From Desulfobacteraceae bacterium (GTDB taxonomy: Bacteria > Desulfobacterota > Desulfobacteria > Desulfobacterales > Desulfobacteraceae), in NCBI GenBank assembly GCA_023140455.1, contig JAGLLQ010000410.1, forward strand, positions 1 through 5,625: a stretch of DNA of 5,625 nucleotides, in the 5' to 3' direction. The notes beneath the pieces are model-generated. The model was not told where the DNA came from, did not search any database, and worked only from the letters and a program-made list of their open reading frames with translations. The position numbers were made by a program, and so were the translations under genes. Of this stretch, positions 1 through 4,313 are shown piece after piece (the stretch's first letter is position 1; every line of letters begins with the position of its first letter).

Positions 1-1550
1 TGTTCTCCTGCAATTATCTGAGCCTTTATTTTTTCTTCCTCTGCCCGCTTACGCTCGGTAATGTCATGAGTTATCCCGAGTATGCTTTCAGGTTGCCTGT
101 CCGGGCCATACAAAATTCTTGCATTGTTGCTGGTCCAGATGACAGTACCATCTTTACATGTTTGTTTTGCTTCAAATTTAACCGGTTTAAGGCCTTTTTC
201 ATCTCCGGATTCAATAAGTGTTAATGTTTTACCAAACAGGTTCATTACCTTTTCAAGTGAATCGGGCAGGAGTACCTCCTCAAGAGAGTGCTTCATTGCC
301 TCTTCAACAGTATATCCTCTCAGCTGATAAACTGAAGGACTCATATAGGTGTAATTCAAATCCATATCCATGGTCCATATAACATCTGCAACATTTTCTG
401 CTATTAAACGATAGCGTTCTTCGCTTTTTTTCAAAGCCATTTCCGCCTGTTTACGCTCTGAGACCTCTTTGTTTAAGCTATCAATTTTTTCTTTAATACG
501 ATCTCTCATTTTGAAAAATGTTTTTGTTAATTCAGCCAGTTCACCCTTACCCTTATCCTCAATGGAGATCTCAGACTGATAGTCTCCTTTTTCTATCTTT
601 TGTGCCATCTTTGTAAGTTTTGCTATGGGAGACACTACAGAATGAACAACAAAATAGAGAATTATAATAGCCAGAATAACTCCTATGACAACCACAAGCA
701 GGTTTATTAAAATAATTTTATTAATTCCAGACGTAATTTCTTTATATGACCCATTTACTCCAAGGGACCAGTTAACTATTGAAATGGACGAAAAAGAGAT
801 ATATTTTTTTCCTTCTATGTCAGAATAGGTTGCAAAACCTGTTTTTTGATTGATCATTGCAGAAGCTACCTGTTTCAGAGACTGCACATTGGAAAAGGTT
901 GCCAGATTATCGGTCAGAATTCGTTTTTTGTCCTCATGGTGAAGAAATAATCCTTTATTATCAATTACAAATATAGAACCTGAATAATCAATTCTTACAT
1001 CTCTAATATCATTAAATAGGTTTTCAAGAGGTAAAACCAGAGCAATCATTCCAACAACTGTTGGCTCCTGGTTGGCAATGTAGGATAAAATGGCAGGAGC
1101 AAAAATAATAATAGACTTTTTACCAAAGTATTCACCTGGAGAAGAAATCGCCGGGGCTTTGGTGTCAAAAGCCTGCTGCCAACCTTGAATATTCTTCAGG
1201 TTAAAACCAATATACTGTTGTTGATAGGGTGCCATGTCATGGACTTTACCTGTAACAGGTGTATAAAAAACATTTATAAACTGAGGATAACGTTTTCGTA
1301 ATACCTTTAAAGTTGTTTCAATATTGATTGCTGTAATCGCTGCATTACCAAGGTCCTGGCTTATATTAAGATAAAGTCTGATTGTTGAATCCAGCTGACC
1401 TGAATAACTGTGGCTCAGTAGTTTTGCATTTTTACGGGCCTGATCTTCAAGGGCTGATGTTGAAATAATATTAGTGATGAAAGTTATAATACTGAAAATA
1501 GCAATCAGAACAGGAATAATAACTATCATGAGCCGGAGCTGGATTTTCAA
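1..1550 (-). CDS. Membrane sensor protein, dCache-HAMP-PAS, C-terminal part outside window (partial)
   Basis: An uninterrupted reading frame runs from a TTG at 1550-1548 off the left edge, giving 516 residues. Seen in order: K2 and R6, then a hydrophobic segment at about 8-26; a periplasmic region at about 27-275 that resembles a double Cache ligand-binding domain; a second membrane segment at about 278-302; a HAMP linker at about 300-352 (P308, GDY near 322-324, hydrophobic heptads); a short coiled coil; and a PAS domain at about 378-498, opening with SEERYRLIAENV and closing with GITHDITERKRAEEE. Cache domains typically bind small molecules outside the membrane, and HAMP passes the signal inward. 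The output module (histidine kinase, GGDEF or other) is not visible, so the final activity is unknown. TTG is chosen because an in-frame TAA lies 27 nt upstream and the next in-frame ATG (residue 8) falls at the edge of the first membrane segment. The gene is transcribed divergently from the solute-binding lipoprotein gene. Confidence 0.93.
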   Translation of the reverse strand, partial: MKIQLRLMIVIIPVLIAIFSIITFITNIISTSALEDQARKNAKLLSHSYSGQLDSTIRLYLNISQDLGNAAITAINIETTLKVLRKRYPQFINVFYTPVTGKVHDMAPYQQQYIGFNLKNIQGWQQAFDTKAPAISSPGEYFGKKSIIIFAPAILSYIANQEPTVVGMIALVLPLENLFNDIRDVRIDYSGSIFVIDNKGLFLHHEDKKRILTDNLATFSNVQSLKQVASAMINQKTGFATYSDIEGKKYISFSSISIVNWSLGVNGSYKEITSGINKIILINLLVVVIGVILAIIILYFVVHSVVSPIAKLTKMAQKIEKGDYQSEISIEDKGKGELAELTKTFFKMRDRIKEKIDSLNKEVSERKQAEMALKKSEERYRLIAENVADVIWTMDMDLNYTYMSPSVYQLRGYTVEEAMKHSLEEVLLPDSLEKVMNLFGKTLTLIESGDEKGLKPVKFEAKQTCKDGTVIWTSNNARILYGPDRQPESILGITHDITERKRAEEEKIKAQIIAGE

Positions 1551-1564
1551 TGCATAAAATCTCC
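1547..1564 (-). promoter_or_regulatory. Ribosome binding site and two-codon upstream ORF overlapping the sensor start
   Basis: Read on the minus strand, GGAG (1564-1561) is followed after 5 nt by ATG CAT TGA (1555-1547), a two-codon ORF. Its TGA overlaps the TTG start of the sensor gene, at 1550-1548, in the string TTGA. The GGAG lies 10 nt from TTG, slightly long, but at good spacing for the ATG. Ribosomes may therefore start at ATG, stop at once and restart at TTG, which would lower or couple translation. The simpler alternative is direct initiation at TTG. The arrangement is seen directly; its role is inferred. Confidence 0.45.
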
Positions 1565-1665
1565 AAAAAATGAATGTTTACTTGAATCTTTAAATATAAC
1601 ATATTTACTGCAATTTGTATAAAGTTTAAAAATATCATGTGTTCATCAAATTTAGTTGAGCTTTT

Positions 1666-1687
1666 AGTCTCTCTTTCGGAAGAGACT
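1666..1687. repeat. Hairpin-forming inverted repeat in the divergent intergenic region
   Basis: AGTCTCT at 1666-1672 is perfectly complementary to AGAGACT at 1681-1687, with an 8-nt loop. An alternative fold pairs 1670-1675 with 1680-1685 around a TCGG tetraloop and adds two outer pairs across a 2-nt bulge. On the plus strand the stem runs into TTTTATC, too short and mixed a T-run for a convincing terminator. It lies just upstream of the predicted -35 element of the lipoprotein gene, so a protein-binding site is also possible. Confidence 0.5.
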
Positions 1688-1693
1688 TTTATC

Positions 1694-1722
1694 TTGCTTT
1701 TATGAATATTTTTCAATATTAT
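1694..1722 (+). promoter_or_regulatory. Predicted sigma-70-type promoter of the solute-binding lipoprotein gene
   Basis: TTGCTT at 1694-1699 serves as a -35 element, followed by a 17-bp spacer and TATTAT at 1717-1722 (5 of 6 matches to TATAAT). Transcription would begin near 1729 and give a leader of about 27 nt before the ATG at 1756. The 17-bp spacing and the placement close to a well-positioned Shine-Dalgarno sequence support it. AT-rich intergenic DNA produces such matches by chance, so this is only a prediction. Confidence 0.45.
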
Positions 1723-1734
1723 TATGATAATATT
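1715..1734. repeat. Perfect 8-bp inverted repeat overlapping the -10 element
   Basis: AATATTAT at 1715-1722 and ATAATATT at 1727-1734 are exact reverse complements separated by TATG. The left arm contains the predicted -10 hexamer and the right arm covers the predicted transcription start. A dimeric repressor bound here would block the promoter. The sequence AATATT also occurs at 1705-1710, one helical turn before the copy at 1715-1720. The symmetry is certain; the operator role is inferred and weakened by the AT-rich composition. Confidence 0.4.
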
Positions 1735-1740
1735 CCCATA

Positions 1741-1746
1741 AAGGAG
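1741..1746 (+). promoter_or_regulatory. Shine-Dalgarno sequence of the lipoprotein gene
   Basis: AAGGAG lies 9 nt before the ATG at 1756. It is the strongest ribosome binding site in the window and fixes the start of the solute-binding lipoprotein. Confidence 0.8.
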
Positions 1747-1755
1747 TGAGGACAA

Positions 1756-2634
1756 ATGTTAAAAAAACTGACCCTTGTTCTAAGCATATTCTGCATAATT
1801 ATACTTTTAGGCTGCGAAAAAGATGAGATTGTTGTTGATGAAAGCAGTCCGTCGATAACTGCTGATAAAGAAACAGATGATACTAATACAGATGAGGAGA
1901 GCAAACCTCTTATTGCCGTTTCAGCCAAAGATACAATTCAGATTTTAGTAAGAGCAGATGGGGCACCTGGAATGTATCTTGGAAAAGACGGTAAAGTTCA
2001 TGGTTTCTATGTCGATCTTGAAAAAATGATAATGAAAGAGATGGGACAATCATACAAATTTGTTCCGTTCAGTGATGTTGGTCCAGCTGCTCATGGTTTG
2101 AAATCAGGAACATACCATAATGCATTGGCAGTTCCCGATGTTCCTGATTACAGAGGTTTTCTTAACTTGTCTATTCCCTATGAAGTTCTGCATTATGTTA
2201 TTTTTGTCCAAAACGATAATAAAGATATTTCAGGTTCTTCAAAAGAAAAATTACTCCAGAGTCTTCATGGTAAAAAAGTTGGTGTCCAAAGCCAGGGACA
2301 TGTTTACCAAATTCTCCGTGGAATTAAAGAGATTGAACTTATAGAATACCCCACAACAACCAAGGCCTTGGAAGATCTTAGCAAAGGGTTATTAGATGCA
2401 GTCCCAGATGTAAAAAGGATAGGGATTTATTATAATGCTAAAAATAACTGGAAGATAATACCTGTTGGCGTACCTATAATGAGCCAAAAAATCACTACAG
2501 GGATTTCACCGGTATTCGAAACTTCACTGGTAGATCGTTACAACAAAGCGCTAAAGGCTCTGATCTCTGATGGTCGTTTTGATAAGCTTTATGAAAGCTA
2601 TTTTGGTCCGATGGGTGAAGAAGACCGTCCTTAG
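1756..2634 (+). CDS. Solute-binding lipoprotein, extracellular solute-binding family 3 (SBP_bac_3-like)
   Basis: The 292-residue protein is predicted to be exported, lipidated and held in the periplasm, where it binds a small solute such as an amino acid or related compound. Visible features: K3-K4, a hydrophobic core at 5-18 and the lipobox LLGC with Cys20 as the lipidation site; a very acidic, low-complexity linker at about 21-52; then one type-2 periplasmic-binding domain at about 59-288. Family hallmarks are GFYVDLEKMI near the start of lobe 1, DYRGFLNLSIPY at 131-142 (the usual place of a ligand-contacting arginine, here R133), KKVGVQSQG opening lobe 2, DAVPD at 214-218, and the typical ending DGRFDKLYESYFG at 272-284. 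No permease or ATPase gene is in the window, so it may work with a transporter elsewhere or as the ligand-sensing partner of a membrane sensor such as the divergent one. The ligand cannot be told from sequence. ATG is chosen for its strong AAGGAG site. Confidence 0.88.
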   Translation: MLKKLTLVLSIFCIIILLGCEKDEIVVDESSPSITADKETDDTNTDEESKPLIAVSAKDTIQILVRADGAPGMYLGKDGKVHGFYVDLEKMIMKEMGQSYKFVPFSDVGPAAHGLKSGTYHNALAVPDVPDYRGFLNLSIPYEVLHYVIFVQNDNKDISGSSKEKLLQSLHGKKVGVQSQGHVYQILRGIKEIELIEYPTTTKALEDLSKGLLDAVPDVKRIGIYYNAKNNWKIIPVGVPIMSQKITTGISPVFETSLVDRYNKALKALISDGRFDKLYESYFGPMGEEDRP

Positions 2635-2768
2635 TTCAAACTCATTTACGAACATTTTTGATTTAGCTTTAAAGATTCATTAAAAATATTCTGAAGTTTT
2701 AAATTCTGTTTCGCCATCATTACACAATTCTAACAATACTAATCCCATAATTGATTTTATTATTTTAA

Positions 2769-2799
2769 TTGTTAATTTAGCGAATTTGAGATATATAAT
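2769..2799 (+). promoter_or_regulatory. Candidate promoter for the HD-GYP gene
   Basis: TATAAT at 2794-2799 matches the -10 consensus perfectly. TTGTTA at 2769-2774 is a partial -35 element (4 of 6), with a long 19-bp spacer. If used, transcription would start near 2806 and leave an untranslated leader of about 200 nt before the ATG at 3007. A competing candidate nearer the gene is TTGGTA at 2892-2897, a 17-bp spacer and GATACT at 2915-2920. Neither can be preferred firmly. Confidence 0.3.
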
Positions 2800-2944
2800 T
2801 AGTATATTTATTTACGTTTGCGATATTTCCCGGCGAAAAAATAGGGAGAATGAACCCCTTAAAGCAATCGTTTTTACTGTCAGCATTGGGCTTGGTATGT
2901 TAGAGGAATAAACTGATACTTTGGTAACTATTTAAGAAAAATAA

Positions 2945-2957
2945 AACCAGCCTGGTT
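2945..2957. repeat. 13-bp palindrome upstream of the HD-GYP gene
   Basis: AACCAG and CTGGTT are perfect inverted arms around a single central C. The one-base centre is too short for an RNA hairpin loop unless inner pairs open, so a DNA-binding site for a dimeric regulator is the likelier meaning. It lies about 50 bp before the HD-GYP start codon. The role is inferred only. Confidence 0.35.
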
Positions 2958-2992
2958 CTATTTAAATGAAAGATTATTATTATTGTTTTCCC

Positions 2993-2997
2993 GAGGT
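2993..2997 (+). promoter_or_regulatory. Ribosome binding site that decides the HD-GYP start
   Basis: GAGGT at 2993-2997 lies 9 nt before the ATG at 3007. It favours that ATG over the in-frame TTG at 2983, which has no Shine-Dalgarno-like sequence upstream and whose first codons would include this site. Confidence 0.65.
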
Positions 2998-3006
2998 AAC
3001 AAAAAA

Positions 3007-4233
3007 ATGGATTTAAAAACAGAATATTTTGATAATGGCAATTCGTTCCTTGCAATTGATCCTTTGACGATCAATCCAGATTATTTAACAGATTTTTTCA
3101 TTTTTGAAAGATATCCAAAAAAAGATAACAATTATAGATTTCGTTGTCTTCTCACAGATAATAAGTCAATTTCTATAGACAAATTAATACTATTACTTAG
3201 ATCCTGGGAAATCGTTTACATCCATAAAAATCAGTTGAATGCCTATCGTGAGCACATTAAAGATAATCTTGAATATATTCTTAAAAGTGATTCTTTAGAT
3301 GTCAGGAAAAAAACTGAAATTTTTACCCAAGTATCAACCAAGGCCATTAAAGATGTTTTTGACACTCACTTATATAAAAATACAGTGAGCCCGCAATTTT
3401 TAGAACGTGTGGAGAAATTGGTATCGCAGGTTTTTGAATTTATCACCAGCATTAATTCTCTGAAAGGCTTAGCTCATTTGATCGGGCATAATTATGATAC
3501 ACATACTCACTCCACTAAAGTTGGCTGGTTAATTGCTACATTTATTAATGCTAACAGGGATTTATTTCCTGAGGTTGCAGAAGCTGATTTTAAAAATTTT
3601 ATTATAAAGGCTACTGTTGCTGGGTTTTTGCACGATATTGGGAAAATAAAAATTCCTCAGAATGTTCTTAATAAAAGGGGGAAATTAAATAACCTTGAAT
3701 ATGTATCTGTCCAGTCTCATACTGCCTATTCTGTCAGCCTTCTTTTTGAAAGCGGGTTGCCGAAATTCGCAATGCAGGCGATTTTATATCATCATGAGAA
3801 TGAAGATGGCAGCGGTTATCCGTGCGGTATAAAAAATGAGCAGATACCTCTCCTTTCAAAAATCACTCATATCATAGATGTTTTTGAAGCTTTAACATCA
3901 AAACGACCATATAAAGAGCCTAAAACTGCATTTGAAGCGTTAAGTATTATGACAGGAGAAAATCCTTTTGTAGAGACTTTGAATAAATTTGAAATGGAAG
4001 CAAGAGCGAATATTAAAGTACCAGTTGAAACTATAGTAAGAAACGAACCGGATATAAAGCTTCGAAGGTTACGGGAAAGGCAGATGATGGAAGAAGAAGA
4101 GAAAAAAAGAGTTGATGCAAGACTTAAATTGAGAGACAAAGGTATGTCTCATTGTTTTGACCCGGATTTAATAAAACGTTTCATAATGACAATAAACCAG
4201 TCTCAAAGCTTCGAACTATCTGGGTTGATGTGA
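3007..4233 (+). CDS. HD-GYP domain protein, predicted cyclic di-GMP phosphodiesterase
   Basis: The 408-residue cytoplasmic protein is predicted to hydrolyse cyclic di-GMP. Residues 1-150 form an N-terminal region with an alpha/beta start and a helical stretch (HKNQLNAYREHIKDNLEYIL), resembling the accessory N-terminal part seen in many stand-alone HD-GYP proteins; no receiver or membrane segment is visible. The HD-GYP domain spans about 155-315 with its metal and signature residues: H168 in THTHS, H209-D210 in HDIGK, H238, H262-H263, the DGSGYP loop at 267-272, and D291 in DVFEALTSKRPY. E294 takes the place of the aspartate often found in DALT. After about residue 318 comes an unusual, very charged segment of roughly 60 residues, and only then CFDPDLIKRFI (383-393), which resembles the final helix motif (FDPxL) that normally follows closely. 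The gene precedes a diguanylate cyclase gene by 80 bp on the same strand. Activity is inferred from motif conservation. Confidence 0.92.
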   Translation: MDLKTEYFDNGNSFLAIDPLTINPDYLTDFFIFERYPKKDNNYRFRCLLTDNKSISIDKLILLLRSWEIVYIHKNQLNAYREHIKDNLEYILKSDSLDVRKKTEIFTQVSTKAIKDVFDTHLYKNTVSPQFLERVEKLVSQVFEFITSINSLKGLAHLIGHNYDTHTHSTKVGWLIATFINANRDLFPEVAEADFKNFIIKATVAGFLHDIGKIKIPQNVLNKRGKLNNLEYVSVQSHTAYSVSLLFESGLPKFAMQAILYHHENEDGSGYPCGIKNEQIPLLSKITHIIDVFEALTSKRPYKEPKTAFEALSIMTGENPFVETLNKFEMEARANIKVPVETIVRNEPDIKLRRLRERQMMEEEEKKRVDARLKLRDKGMSHCFDPDLIKRFIMTINQSQSFELSGLM

Positions 4234-4313
4234 TTTTATAATTTATTTTGAAACTCAATATGTTGTAAAATATCCTCTATTGAAATCAACTTTAACATTA
4301 AGAGATTATTTTT
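4234..4313 (+). other. Short spacer between HD-GYP and GGDEF genes
   Basis: Eighty AT-rich bases separate the two genes. I see no GC-rich terminator hairpin, so cotranscription is possible. An in-frame TAA at 4299-4301 limits how far upstream the next gene can begin. AAGAGA at 4300-4305 is a weak ribosome binding site, 8 nt before GTG at 4314. Confidence 0.5.

Larger units (their letters stand above)
2635..3006. other. Intergenic region between the lipoprotein and HD-GYP genes
   Basis: This stretch of about 370 bases has no convincing gene. The first 175 bases are strongly AT-rich, and no GC-rich stem followed by a T-run is seen after the lipoprotein stop, so I cannot place a terminator. A promoter-like element is found near 2769-2799. 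From about 2817 to 2900 the sequence becomes noticeably richer in G and C and contains possible hairpins. One pairs 2826-2831 with 2844-2849, and CGAT at 2821-2824 could pair with ATCG at 2867-2870. A 13-bp palindrome lies at 2945-2957. A 17-codon ORF at 2850-2903 has poor initiation signals and is not called as a gene. Confidence 0.6.

Noticed and set aside
82..327. Plus-strand ORF of 81 codons
   Set aside because: It lies antisense to the PAS domain of the minus-strand sensor, whose frame is continuous and has recognisable domains. The 81-residue product looks like no known family.
1471..1755. Minus-strand ORF of 94 codons between the sensor and the lipoprotein gene
   Set aside because: It overlaps the sensor's first codons in another frame and fills the AT-rich promoter region. 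The translation is low in complexity, with no family resemblance.
1722..1928. Minus-strand ORF of 68 codons
   Set aside because: It is antisense to the signal peptide and acidic linker of the lipoprotein; its serine-rich translation mirrors the acidic codons on the other strand.
2120..2344. Plus-strand ORF of 74 codons inside the lipoprotein gene
   Set aside because: It is in another frame of a gene with a clear solute-binding fold, and has no ribosome binding site or domain.
2635..2720. Rho-independent terminator after the lipoprotein gene
   Set aside because: The region is AT-rich with short T-runs but no GC-rich stem next to one; only trivial palindromes such as CTTTAAAG occur.
2817..3000. 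Cyclic di-GMP-I (GEMM) riboswitch
   Set aside because: The genomic context fits, but I could not find the conserved GGCAAACC / GCAAAGCC / GGUAGCGGGGUUACC-like core by eye. I therefore report only a possible structured leader.
2983..3006. TTG at 2983 as the HD-GYP start (eight extra residues)
   Set aside because: No Shine-Dalgarno sequence precedes it, and the added codons contain the GAGGT site that serves the ATG at 3007.
3867..4139. Minus-strand ORF of 90 codons
   Set aside because: It is antisense to the HD-GYP gene; its serine- and phenylalanine-rich translation is the complement of the Glu/Lys-rich insertion.
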